64,000 nt of DNA from M3007 sp046329435 (GTDB lineage Bacteria; Bacteroidota; Bacteroidia; Chitinophagales; Saprospiraceae): contig JAXLUR010000012.1 in assembly GCA_046329435.1 (NCBI GenBank), positions 61,999-125,998 on the forward strand, written 5' to 3'. Made by a program: the position numbers and the translations under genes. Under the pieces are notes generated by a model. The model searched no databases. It was not told where the DNA came from and worked only from the letters and a program-made list of their open reading frames with translations. Positions 42,230-50,724 of the stretch are shown here, piece after piece. Each line of letters begins with the position of its first letter. Position 1 is the stretch's first letter.

Positions 42230-43285
42230 TCAACAAATGCGGGGTAATTGTTCGCCAAGCGGCATGGTGACGACGCGCCGCCCGCCGATTTTGCTGTTCA
42301 GCACCAGCTGGCGAGGGTGCTCTTCGGTAATGGCGCCGATAATGGCTGCGCGGCTTCCTTTGGGGTCGTTGCGCATGGTTTCGAGTACGTTTTCTGCGAC
42401 TTCGGGGCTGACTACGGCGATAAAAATCCCCTCATTGGCGACATAGAGCGGATCAAGCCCGAGCAATTCGCAGGCCCCTTCCACTTCTTCGAGTATAGGG
42501 ATGTTTTTTTCGTCGAGTTGCACCCCGAGGCGGGTGTCGCGGGCCAGTTCGTTGAGCACGGTACTGACGCCGCCGCGGGTCGGGTCGTGGAGCAGGCGAA
42601 TATCGGGCCCAAACTGATCGAGTAATTGTTGTACCAGGCCGTTCAGGTTGGTCGTATCGCTTCCGATATTTGTTTCAAATTCAAGGCCTTTGCGCAAGCT
42701 GAGAATAGCGATCCCGTGGGTAGCCACGGGGCCGCTGATCAAAATTTTGTCGCCGGGGCGCACACGGGCCTTGCTGATGTCTGCCCGCGGATGTACGATT
42801 CCGATTCCTGAGGTATTGATAAATATTTTATCTCCCTTGCCCCGTTCCACCACTTTGGTATCGCCGGTGACCACCCGGACGCCGGCCGCTTCAGCAGCGA
42901 ATTTGATCCCTACCAGCACTTCCCAGAACTCGGTCATGTGCAGGCCCTCTTCGAGGATAAACGCCAGGGAAAGGTATTGGGCCTGCGCGCCGCACATGGC
43001 CAGATCGTTGACGGTGCCGTTAACGGCCAATTCGCCGATATTTCCCCCCGGAAAAACGATGGGCGAGATGACATAGCTGTCGGTGGAAAAGGCCATCCGG
43101 CCGGCATGTACCGAAAAAATGGCGCCATCATGCCGCTGATCGAGGTGTTCGTTTTTCAGCATATCGAACACCCCGCTTTCCAGCAAACGATTGGTCAGCA
43201 AGCCCCCGCTGCCGTGCCCCAGCGTGATAAACTCGAAATCGAGTTTGGGCATGGGGCATTGAAGTTGCATCCTGGTTTTGTCCAT
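42230..43285 (-). CDS. hypE: Hydrogenase expression/formation protein HypE
   Basis: A 351 aa enzyme of the AIR-synthase fold (ITLGHGSGGLLTNRLLESGVF, FSTDSYVISPIVFPGG, VVTGDTKVVERGK, HDPTRGGVSTVLNELA). The C terminus is PRIC, where the last Cys accepts the carbamoyl group from HypF and is dehydrated to thiocyanate, the cyanide source for the active-site iron. The full C terminus is preserved. It lies 16 bp after hypD in the leftward operon. Confidence 0.96.
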   Translation of the reverse strand: MDKTRMQLQCPMPKLDFEFITLGHGSGGLLTNRLLESGVFDMLKNEHLDQRHDGAIFSVHAGRMAFSTDSYVISPIVFPGGNIGELAVNGTVNDLAMCGAQAQYLSLAFILEEGLHMTEFWEVLVGIKFAAEAAGVRVVTGDTKVVERGKGDKIFINTSGIGIVHPRADISKARVRPGDKILISGPVATHGIAILSLRKGLEFETNIGSDTTNLNGLVQQLLDQFGPDIRLLHDPTRGGVSTVLNELARDTRLGVQLDEKNIPILEEVEGACELLGLDPLYVANEGIFIAVVSPEVAENVLETMRNDPKGSRAAIIGAITEEHPRQLVLNSKIGGRRVVTMPLGEQLPRIC

Positions 43286-43301
43286 GACAAATCAGCCGGT
43301 T

Positions 43302-44399
43302 TCAGACGGTTTCCAACATTTGTGTAAAATGATAATAGGCTGCACAAGCCCCTTCCGACGACACCATTGGGGCGCCCAGCGGATGTTGCGGGTGACATTT
43401 TTTGCCAAATTGCGGGCATTCATACGGCTTTTTGATGCCTTTGAGCACCAGGCCTGCGATACATTCATCGCTTTCGGGGGCGCGTTCCACGTTGACCCGG
43501 AATTTCAGGTTGGCGTCGAAAGCGGCAAATTCAGGCCGCAATTCATAGCCGCTGGCCGGAATTACCCCTATGCCCCGCCACTCGCGGTCGGCCACCTCAA
43601 AAACCTGGCGGATTATTTTGATCGCTTCGGGATTGCCTTCGGGCCGCACCACCCGACTGTACTGGTTTTCAAGCAAGTGGACGCCCTGCTCGAGTTGGCG
43701 GATCGTCATCAGGATGCCCTGAACCAGATCGACCGGTTCGAAACCAGTGACCACGATGGGAATTTTGTAACGCGCTGCCAGCGGTTCGTATTCGCTCAGC
43801 CCCATGATCGTACACACATGACCGGCTGCCAGAAAGCCCTGAATGTGTGCGTCGGGGTCGTTCATGACGGCCGCTATGGCCGGCGGCACCAGCACGTGGG
43901 AACTGAGGAGGGAATAGTTGCTCACGCCCTGACGCTGTGCGTGCAAGACCGAAAGGGCATTGGCAGGCGCCGTGGTTTCGAAGCCCACGGCAAAAAACAC
44001 CACTTCACGGTCGGGGTTTTCAGCCGCTATCTTCACCGCTTCCAGGGGCGAATACAAGATTCGGACATCGGCGCCGGCGGCCTTGGCTTCGAGCAGACTG
44101 GGGCCCGAACCGGGCACTCGAAGCATGTCGCCATACGAACACAGGATGATCTCCTTTTCACGGGCGAGGAAGACGGCCTTGTCGATCAATTGAAGGGGCG
44201 TTACGCAGACCGGACAACCAGGGCCGTGCACCATCCGAACCTTGTCGGGCAGCATTTGCAGGATACCGTTTTTCACCAGGCTGTGCGTTTGTCCGCCGCA
44301 AACCTCCATGATGGTCCAGGGCCGGGTGACGGTGCGCCCGATCTCGTCGAGGTAGCGGGCAACCAGTTCTGCGTCGCGAAATTCTGTTATAAATCTCAT
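43302..44399 (-). CDS. hypD: Hydrogenase formation protein HypD
   Basis: A 365 aa Fe-S protein. Key cysteines occur in IMEVCGGQTHS and HGPGCPVCVTP, with the terminal cysteine motifs in YECPQFGKKCHPQHPLG. HypD with HypC assembles the Fe(CN)2CO unit. The ATG at 44399 is used: MRFITEFRD aligns with the family start, while a TTG three codons earlier would reach the hypC stop. It lies five bases after hypC. Confidence 0.96.
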   Translation of the reverse strand: MRFITEFRDAELVARYLDEIGRTVTRPWTIMEVCGGQTHSLVKNGILQMLPDKVRMVHGPGCPVCVTPLQLIDKAVFLAREKEIILCSYGDMLRVPGSGPSLLEAKAAGADVRILYSPLEAVKIAAENPDREVVFFAVGFETTAPANALSVLHAQRQGVSNYSLLSSHVLVPPAIAAVMNDPDAHIQGFLAAGHVCTIMGLSEYEPLAARYKIPIVVTGFEPVDLVQGILMTIRQLEQGVHLLENQYSRVVRPEGNPEAIKIIRQVFEVADREWRGIGVIPASGYELRPEFAAFDANLKFRVNVERAPESDECIAGLVLKGIKKPYECPQFGKKCHPQHPLGAPMVSSEGACAAYYHFTQMLETV

Positions 44400-44404
44400 G
44401 GCAA

Positions 44405-44665
44405 TCAAACTTGTGTGTGTTCGATCAATTCATCGATCTCGCCGATCTGCGACAGGTATTCGAACGATTTGAGCGCTTCCGCTTCATCGACGATACTGAT
44501 CGCCACACCGACGTGGACCAGCACATAGTCGCCTTCTTTTGCCTGAGGGACCATTTCCAGACTGGCTTCCTTGACAATGCCGCCAAACTGGACCCTGGCC
44601 ATGCGAACCAGGCCGTCGTGGCGTTCTTCAATGGTTTTGATCAAACCCGGAATAGCAAGGCACAT
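44405..44665 (-). CDS. hypC: Hydrogenase assembly chaperone HypC
   Basis: An 86 aa HypC/HupF family chaperone. It begins MCLAIPG, where Cys2 binds the iron centre and the large subunit precursor. VQFGGIVKEASLEMVPQAKEGDYVLVHVG is the conserved OB-like core. It sits between hypF and hypD in the normal order. Confidence 0.96.
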   Translation of the reverse strand: MCLAIPGLIKTIEERHDGLVRMARVQFGGIVKEASLEMVPQAKEGDYVLVHVGVAISIVDEAEALKSFEYLSQIGEIDELIEHTQV

Positions 44666-44701
44666 CTTGTTGTCTTTTTATGATAAAACATTAATTTTCA
44701 A

Positions 44702-46984
44702 TTATTTAAAATACAATCCATACACCCATTGCCCAAAGGAAATATTTTCGTCGTTGGGCGAGAGCTGCCGGTGAAAATGGAGGCGATAACGGGTTTCGAG
44801 GTGGTATTGCAGAAGGCGAACCAGCAGGGTATTCTGGAAAACGCCTCCGCTGAATGCAACCCGTCCGACGCCCCAATGCGAAGCAACGCGGTCGATCATG
44901 GCACAAAGTGTCAGGTGAAAACGGGCTGCTGCGCATGCCGGTGACTGGCCGGCTGATATGTCTTCGAGCAACTCCTGTTTCCAGTCGTCGTTCGCGGGGG
45001 CACTGCCGCTCCATACGGCCGGATAGGCGTATTTTATCACATCAGGATGGTGGGTAGCGACGAAGCTTCTTGCCAGTGTTTCGAGTTTCGTTGCAGCCTC
45101 GCCTTCGTAATGCTGTACCGCCGGGAGGCCGAGCAAAGCCGCGACGCCATCGAATACGCGCCCTGCGCTGGATGTTTTCAGCGCGTTCTGGTCGTCGCGC
45201 ATTTTTTGATACAGCCCCCATTCCCGCTCTGTAAACAAAGGCCGCAGCAAACGCTCTGCCCCTTCGCAAGCGCCCAGCCACGACAGGGCGGAAAGCCTGG
45301 GTTCGCGCGGCATTTTATCGGCCAGCAATTGTGTAAACCAGGGCAGGTGGGCGATCCGTTGCATGTCGCCGCGCTGATACAGAAAAAACTCGCCGCCCCA
45401 GATCTGTCCGTCTTCGCCGAGGCCGGTGCCGTCCCAGATCACCCCCAGCACGGGTTCCTTACAATTGAACAGGTCATTTTCAGCAAGAACGGCGGCAAAA
45501 TGGGCCTTGTGGTGCTGAATTTGCCGAAAAGGGACCTCGCGTTTTTCCGACATTTCCTGCCCAAGGCGGGTGCTGAAATAGCCGGGATGAAGGTCGCCCA
45601 AAATTTCCGCCGGCGTCACCTGCAAGAGGTCGAGCGTTCGGAGCAGGTATTTTTCAAAGCGATTTTGGGTGTCGAAATCACCCAGATCGCCCCAGTACTG
45701 GCTTACAAAAAGATTGGACTGATAGCCGAGCGTAAAGGTGCTCTTGAGTTCGGCGCCAAGGGCAAGACGGTTACGGCTGTCTGTTTTCAAACCTTTTACC
45801 AGCAAGGTAGGCGCAAGCCCTCTCGACCTGCGCAAAAAAACCGGCTGGTTGCCGGCAACAGCCACGACGCTGTCGTCTTGTGGCACGGCAATTTCGCGGT
45901 TGTGGCTCAGGTAATAATCAGCAACCGGCGCCAGATCGGACAGTTTGCCTTCTTCGTAAACGATGGGGATGCCACTCACATTGCCGCTCGTTGCCACCAC
46001 CGGTTTGCCAAACCGGCGCAGCAACAGGTCGAACAAAGGCGCGTAAGGCAGCATAACCCCAATGGTATCGAGCCCCGGGGCCACCCCCGCAAGGTCGAGG
46101 CCGGAGGCCGGCAGTTCGCGTACCGGGAGCAACACAACAGGCGCTGCCGGGTGGCTCAGCCAGGCGCGCGTTTCCGGGTCCAGCCGGGCATCGCCTTCGA
46201 GCGTGGCGGCGTCCGGGTACATCAGGGCGAATGGTTTGGTTGGCCTTCTTTTCCGGGCGCGAAGTGTTGCAACGGCTCCGGACCGGGTCGCGTCGCAGGT
46301 CAGCAGATAGCCGCCCACACCTTTCAGGGCCACTATGGCGCCCGCGCGCCACAGATCGGGCACACGATCGAGTATTTGCTTTTGGTCGCTGACGCAAGCC
46401 TGGGAAGCCTGTACGTCAATCAATTGCATTTCAATACCGCATACAGGGCAGGAGTTGGTCTGGGCAAAATACCGTCGATCCTCGCAGTCTTCATATTCCG
46501 ATGCGCAGGATGGGCAAAGCGGAAAGGGTTGCATGGTGGTATTCGACCTGTCGTAGGGCAATGCGGTGATGACGGAATATCGCGGCCCGCAACTGGCGCA
46601 GGTTGTAAAAGGATATTCGAAGCGCCGGTTGTCTGATTGATACAGTTCCTCCCGGCAGGCCGTGCAAATGGCAACGTCGGGGGTTACGAGCAGGTTGGGA
46701 GCGCCTTCATGCAGGCTTTCGTGTATGGAAAACGTGTCAAAGAACGCGTCTGGCGCCGTTTCCAGCGCGGCGTCGGTGATCAGGGCGCCGTCCGGAGGGC
46801 ATTCGGTCAGTTTTTTATAAAAAATTCCGGCATCCTCTGCCGTGGCATTGATACAGATTTCCAGGCCGTTCAAGCCATTGGACACCCATCCTTTCAAGCC
46901 GCAAGATCGGGCTGCATTGGCGACAAAAGGCCGGAACCCGACGCCCTGCACCTGTCCGCTTATGCGGATGTACCAGGTATTCAT
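44702..46984 (-). CDS. hypF: Carbamoyltransferase HypF
   Basis: A 760 aa multidomain protein: acylphosphatase domain (GQVQGVGFRPFV, about 1-90), two zinc fingers (CTACREELY ... CASCGPRY and CPSCASEYEDC ... SCPVCG), a YrdC-like domain (VALKGVGGYLLTCDA, about 200-390) and a Kae1-like carbamoyltransferase domain (IQHHKAHFAAVLAEND; FSGGVFQNTLL). It makes the carbamoyl-adenylate and transfers it to HypE. The ATG at 46984 overlaps the hypB stop (ATGA). An upstream extension would lie inside hypB. Confidence 0.96.
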   Translation of the reverse strand: MNTWYIRISGQVQGVGFRPFVANAARSCGLKGWVSNGLNGLEICINATAEDAGIFYKKLTECPPDGALITDAALETAPDAFFDTFSIHESLHEGAPNLLVTPDVAICTACREELYQSDNRRFEYPFTTCASCGPRYSVITALPYDRSNTTMQPFPLCPSCASEYEDCEDRRYFAQTNSCPVCGIEMQLIDVQASQACVSDQKQILDRVPDLWRAGAIVALKGVGGYLLTCDATRSGAVATLRARKRRPTKPFALMYPDAATLEGDARLDPETRAWLSHPAAPVVLLPVRELPASGLDLAGVAPGLDTIGVMLPYAPLFDLLLRRFGKPVVATSGNVSGIPIVYEEGKLSDLAPVADYYLSHNREIAVPQDDSVVAVAGNQPVFLRRSRGLAPTLLVKGLKTDSRNRLALGAELKSTFTLGYQSNLFVSQYWGDLGDFDTQNRFEKYLLRTLDLLQVTPAEILGDLHPGYFSTRLGQEMSEKREVPFRQIQHHKAHFAAVLAENDLFNCKEPVLGVIWDGTGLGEDGQIWGGEFFLYQRGDMQRIAHLPWFTQLLADKMPREPRLSALSWLGACEGAERLLRPLFTEREWGLYQKMRDDQNALKTSSAGRVFDGVAALLGLPAVQHYEGEAATKLETLARSFVATHHPDVIKYAYPAVWSGSAPANDDWKQELLEDISAGQSPACAAARFHLTLCAMIDRVASHWGVGRVAFSGGVFQNTLLVRLLQYHLETRYRLHFHRQLSPNDENISFGQWVYGLYFK

Positions 46985-47706
46985 ACCGCCAATGACCGCT
47001 CGGCAGTTTCGGCTTTTTTGGCGGCTATCCGTTCGAGCAGCCATTCACACCAGGCATCGATACCCTCGCCGGAGCTGCTTGATACGGTGATAACTTCGAT
47101 GTCGGGATTCACCTCGCGGGCATCCTGGGTGGCCAATTCGACCTTGAACGGGAGGTAAGGCAAGAGGTCGGCCTTCGAGATCAGCATCAGTTCGCTGGTC
47201 AGGAACATACGCGGGTATTTCCGGGGTTTGTCGTCGCCTTCGGTAGAGGCCAGCAGGGTTACCCGGTAGTCTTCTCCCAGGTCGTAGGCAGCAGGACAAA
47301 CCAGATTGCCGACGTTTTCGATAAACAGCAGGTCGAGGGCGCCATAATCGAGGTGCTCGAGCGCCTGAACGATCATCTGGGCTTCCAGGTGACACACGCC
47401 GTTGGTCACGATTTGCGTGGAAGGCACGCCGGCCTCACGGATGCGGATGGCGTCTCGTTCGGTCTCGAGGTCGCCAACCAGCACAGCCATGTTAAGGCGG
47501 TCTTTCAGGCGCCGGGCGGTTTCCTGCATGAGCGTTGTCTTGCCCGAACCGGCCGACGAGGTAATATTGATCAGCAGCGTGCCCTGAGCTTCCATTCGAT
47601 CACGAATACTTTTGGCGACAAAATCGTTTGCCTTGAGCAGGCTGAGGGTGGTATTATCGCATTGAATGGCGCCTACAGGCTGCCGGTTGGATTTTGCAAA
47701 TGCCAT
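46981..47706 (-). CDS. hypB: Hydrogenase nickel incorporation GTPase HypB
   Basis: A 241 aa GTPase with P-loop SSAGSGKTTL, the metal-site region TNGVCHLEAQMI and IENVGNLVCPAAYDLGE, and a guanine-specificity motif region (LISKADLLPYL). It lacks the His-rich N-terminal nickel store found in some HypB proteins. It donates nickel with HypA under GTP hydrolysis. It is the first gene of the leftward maturation operon, and its promoter carries the twin 18-bp operators. Confidence 0.96.
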   Translation of the reverse strand: MAFAKSNRQPVGAIQCDNTTLSLLKANDFVAKSIRDRMEAQGTLLINITSSAGSGKTTLMQETARRLKDRLNMAVLVGDLETERDAIRIREAGVPSTQIVTNGVCHLEAQMIVQALEHLDYGALDLLFIENVGNLVCPAAYDLGEDYRVTLLASTEGDDKPRKYPRMFLTSELMLISKADLLPYLPFKVELATQDAREVNPDIEVITVSSSSGEGIDAWCEWLLERIAAKKAETAERSLAV

Positions 47707-47746
47707 AATTCGTTCAATTTCCAGTGATTATCCGGTGTGTTGGTGG

Positions 47747-47754
47747 TAAAGGTA
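47747..47754 (-). promoter_or_regulatory. -7 element of the hypB operon
   Basis: On the minus strand 47754-47747 reads TACCTTTA, one base off TAnnTTTG. Operator site 1 (47770-47787) begins 15 nt upstream, the identical distance to that at hupS. Predicted leader is about 35 nt. Confidence 0.65.
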
Positions 47755-47769
47755 TTGGCCCCCTCCGAA

Positions 47770-47808
47770 TTAGAAAACATTTTCTAAACATTAGGAAAAG
47801 ATTCCTAA
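47770..47808. promoter_or_regulatory. Operator pair upstream of hypB (two 18-bp palindromes)
   Basis: TTAGAAAACATTTTCTAA (47770-47787) and TTAGGAAAAGATTCCTAA (47791-47808), centres 21 bp apart. Both match the pair upstream of hupS; the second has a symmetrical A-to-G/T-to-C change in both halves, which indicates selection for dyad symmetry. Confidence 0.85.
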
Positions 47809-47814
47809 CTCCGA

Positions 47815-47822
47815 TAAATTTG
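47815..47822 (+). promoter_or_regulatory. -7 element of the ARPP-1-like lipoprotein gene
   Basis: TAAATTTG matches TAnnTTTG and lies 31 bp before the ATG at 47853. Operator site 2 ends 6 bp upstream, so this divergent gene may share the hydrogenase control. Confidence 0.6.
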
Positions 47823-47852
47823 TTGTCATCTAACTTTTCATAACCCTTCATC

Positions 47853-48854
47853 ATGCACAAAATCAGCTATTTATTCGCAGCGGCCCTGTTCCTGCTCGCG
47901 TCCTGCGCCAACGACCCGCAACCTGCCGAGCATAATGCCGCGCCCTCGACCGGCCTTTCCTTGCTGACGGAGGACAACCCGGAATGGCAATACGAAAACC
48001 TCCGGCTTTACCCCGTAACGGCCGATCAGGCTACCATCGCAGCGCACGCCGCCCTGAGTTCGATCAAAACCCTCGACGAGGCCATGAATACCCGCGGATT
48101 CCGCATCCTCGAACGCAAACAATTCGGGCGCCAGGAAGGACAGTGGTACAACGCCCTGACCGTTCAGAACAAAACCGGCCAACCCGTTTTTTTGATGAGC
48201 GGCGACGTCGTGACCGGCGGCAACCAGGATCGCGTCGTGGCCCAGGATCAGGTCATCGCCGGCATCGAAGTCAAAAACATCGAGGTGTTTTGTGTGGAGG
48301 CCGGCCGTTCGTCGTATTACGACGAGAATGCCCCCGCGGCTGAAAAACAGGTGGCTGCCTTTAAAGGTTATTTCAGCGTAGCCAGTCCGAGTGTCCGCCA
48401 CGCCATTCACCGCAACGGCAGCCAGCAGGAAGTCTGGGATGCTGTCGCCGACGTTACGAAGGCCAACGGCGCCGAATCGGACACCCGCGCCTATGCAGCG
48501 CTCGACCGCACCGAAAGCGAGCAAAAAGCCCGTCGGGAAGCGTATCTGCGCTTCTTCGACGGAAAATTTGCAGACCGCTCCGATATCGTGGGTGTGGTTG
48601 CCGTGAGCGGAGGCAAGGTGCTCGCCGTCGATATCTTCGGGCACCCCGACCTGTTCCGCCGGCAGTTTCCACACCTGATGCACGGCTACGCAGCAGAAGC
48701 TGCCATTCAGCCGGCATCGGCCGGTATTGACGCCGCTGCCGTGACGACCTCTTTCAACGAAGTCGCCCGGCTGGCTTCACCCGATACCAAAGGTTACGAA
48801 CTGGCTGGCAAATTCATCCATCAGGACAGCTGGGTGCATTTGTTTCGTAAATAA
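47853..48854 (+). CDS. ARPP-1-type domain lipoprotein
   Basis: A 333 aa protein with lipoprotein signal (ISYLFAAALFLLASC, Cys about 17). The mature part matches ARPP-1-like proteins: FLMSGDVVTGGNQDRVVAQDQVI and IEVFCVEAGRSSYY are characteristic, followed by VGVVAVSGGKVLAVDIFGHPDLF. The family's biochemical role is unknown. It is divergent from hypB and starts from the far side of the operator pair, so co-regulation with hydrogenase is possible. A perfect terminator hairpin follows. Confidence 0.82.
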   Translation: MHKISYLFAAALFLLASCANDPQPAEHNAAPSTGLSLLTEDNPEWQYENLRLYPVTADQATIAAHAALSSIKTLDEAMNTRGFRILERKQFGRQEGQWYNALTVQNKTGQPVFLMSGDVVTGGNQDRVVAQDQVIAGIEVKNIEVFCVEAGRSSYYDENAPAAEKQVAAFKGYFSVASPSVRHAIHRNGSQQEVWDAVADVTKANGAESDTRAYAALDRTESEQKARREAYLRFFDGKFADRSDIVGVVAVSGGKVLAVDIFGHPDLFRRQFPHLMHGYAAEAAIQPASAGIDAAAVTTSFNEVARLASPDTKGYELAGKFIHQDSWVHLFRK

Positions 48855-48870
48855 CGAGTTGCACTGTACT

Positions 48871-48910
48871 GCAAAAGGGCCATTCCTGATCACAGGAATG
48901 GCCCTTTTGC
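48871..48910. terminator. Perfect bidirectional terminator hairpin
   Basis: Eighteen-bp perfect arms at 48871-48888 and 48893-48910 (GCAAAAGGGCCATTCCTG and its complement) around ATCA, with A/T tracts inside the stem ends. It lies between the convergent ARPP-1 gene and the next lipoprotein gene. Confidence 0.93.
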
Positions 48911-48935
48911 ATAGTTGCAGCCGCAAAAAACTGGC

Positions 48936-49406
48936 TTAATCACACTGCACCTGCAAAAACGTCTCTTCCCAGGTAGCCGTAGCGGGGTCTTTGAGCATCA
49001 GGGTGCCGTCTTTCCCTTCCATCAATTCGCCGGATGCCTTGGCGGCCTTGTCGCCGTCGATACGCACCAGGATTTCTTCCGATTGAGTGGCGCCTTCGAC
49101 CAGGTAATTCCAGGTCGCCTTGATCAGGTTCCCTTCTTTTTTCCCCTTAAAAGTGCCGTGAGCGCCGTCTTTTTCATAAAAAGAGTAATCGAGGATACCC
49201 ACAACATCGTCGTAGTACTCGGTGTACTGAAAACTGATGGTCGATCCGTCGGGCAGTTTTTGTTCGTAGCAGTGCACCGGAAACCTGGCTTTGGCCACCT
49301 CGGCAGCAGGCGCGGGAGCAGGTGCGGCGGGAGCGGTTTTTTCGGCATTTTGGCAGGCTGCGAACCACAACAGGGTTGCAGCAAAAAGAAAAGATGTGTT
49401 ATTCAT
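48936..49406 (-). CDS. Small lipoprotein of unknown function
   Basis: A 156 aa protein with lipoprotein signal (LFAATLLWFAAC, Cys18) and an Ala/Pro-rich linker. The mature domain (VHCYEQKLPDGSTISFQYTEYYDDVVGILDYSFYEKDGAHGTFKGKKEGNLI) is a predicted beta-rich fold resembling many Bacteroidota lipoproteins of unknown role. No catalytic motif is visible. The preceding acyltransferase is upstream on the same strand, 50 bp away. Confidence 0.7.
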   Translation of the reverse strand: MNNTSFLFAATLLWFAACQNAEKTAPAAPAPAPAAEVAKARFPVHCYEQKLPDGSTISFQYTEYYDDVVGILDYSFYEKDGAHGTFKGKKEGNLIKATWNYLVEGATQSEEILVRIDGDKAAKASGELMEGKDGTLMLKDPATATWEETFLQVQCD

Positions 49407-49456
49407 ACGGCGGGGAAAATTTGACGTTTGACAAAGTGAATAATGGGTAAAAGTGC

Positions 49457-50542
49457 CTATTTTTTATCTAAAAACGGCTTTTCAAGGTATTTCCAGCTGA
49501 TTCGCGCGCAGAGGTAGGTCACGCCGAACGCCAACAGGATGTACAGGGCCTGGTTCACCAAGAACGGCCAGCCCAGCTGCTCGAGCGGCTCGCGAAAACA
49601 CCAGAAATAGACCATGCGAAACATCTGGTGAAAGACATACAAGCCATAGCTGTATTGCCCCAGATGGCGCAAAAATGCCAGGTTGCAAAGCCGCTGGATT
49701 CCGCTGCCTTCGCACATGGCCAGGTAGAGGAAGCCGGTAAAAAAGAAAGCCGTGAAGGTGCCTCTCCAGTGGGAATTTTCGGCTACCAGCCAGTAAAACA
49801 GCAACATGCCGCTGATAAACGTCAGGTCGCGGGCGATGGCATGCCCGGTTTTGGTCGGTCGCAACAAGTCCATTTGAAAGGTAATGGCCAGCAAACTGCC
49901 CGCTGCCAGGCCATCCATACGGCAATATGGCAGCACATAAGAGGCGATCGACCACTGTTTGCCAAACTGCAGATCGGTCAGTTCGCGCAGGTAAACACCC
50001 GACATCAGAAGGCCTGCGCACAAGGGCAGCAGCCAGCGTCTGGGCAGCAGCCAGACCACGAAAGGCCAGACGATGTAGTACTGCTCTTCCACCGCCAGCG
50101 ACCAGAGGTGGCTGAGGCCGGCCCAGTTGGTCTGCCAAAGCCAGTCCTGCTTGAGGGCCAACGCCACATTGGGCAAAAAAGCGAAATACCAGCCCAGCGA
50201 ATCGTAGCCTTGCCACAAGCGGTATGGCGCCCGGTCGATTACGACAATGGCAAATACCGACCACAGCAAAACGGCGTAGTACAAGGGAAAGATGCGCAAG
50301 GCCCTCCTGCGGTAAAACTCGCGGAAATAGTTGGGGCGGGTTTTGGTACCCAGCAAAATACCCGTAATCAGGAAGCCCGAAAGCACGAAAAACAGATCGA
50401 CACCCAGCCAACCGCTGTGCGCCATCGGCCACCACCAGCGGTTGTACCACAGGTCTTCAAACAAAAAATGACTCAGCAGCACCATCAGGGCCGCCAGGCC
50501 GCGCACCCCGTCGAGGGCCGGTATTCGGGCAATGGAACGCAT
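49457..50542 (-). CDS. Acyltransferase 3 family membrane protein
   Basis: A 361 aa protein with about ten membrane segments. The opening IPALDGVRGLAALMVLLSHF and WLGVDLFFVLSGFLITGILL, then RRRALRIFPLYYAVLL and HLWSLAVEEQYYIVWP, are the hallmarks of the acyltransferase 3 (OafA-like) family, including the catalytic His in LLSHF. It acetylates or acylates cell-surface polysaccharides or lipids; the acceptor is unknown. It is divergent from aceE. Confidence 0.92.
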   Translation of the reverse strand: MRSIARIPALDGVRGLAALMVLLSHFLFEDLWYNRWWWPMAHSGWLGVDLFFVLSGFLITGILLGTKTRPNYFREFYRRRALRIFPLYYAVLLWSVFAIVVIDRAPYRLWQGYDSLGWYFAFLPNVALALKQDWLWQTNWAGLSHLWSLAVEEQYYIVWPFVVWLLPRRWLLPLCAGLLMSGVYLRELTDLQFGKQWSIASYVLPYCRMDGLAAGSLLAITFQMDLLRPTKTGHAIARDLTFISGMLLFYWLVAENSHWRGTFTAFFFTGFLYLAMCEGSGIQRLCNLAFLRHLGQYSYGLYVFHQMFRMVYFWCFREPLEQLGWPFLVNQALYILLAFGVTYLCARISWKYLEKPFLDKK

Positions 50543-50620
50543 TTCGCTGCAAGGTAATGTACGAATACGCTTGGGAGGGAATGTGCAGATGAGCGAATGC
50601 GGGGTTTGTAGAAATAGCCC

Positions 50621-50628
50621 TACTTTTG
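50621..50628 (+). promoter_or_regulatory. -7 element of aceE
   Basis: TACTTTTG matches TAnnTTTG and lies 96 bp before the aceE ATG. No convincing -33 TTG at the right distance. The leader contains a small hairpin (CGAATC/GATTCG). Confidence 0.55.
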
Positions 50629-50724
50629 CCCGGCTGAACTTTTAGGTGACAAAACTATTTAAGAACAGCATCGAATCGCTGATTCGCACATCAGTAAATT
50701 CCCTCATCAGCACATCAAATATCA

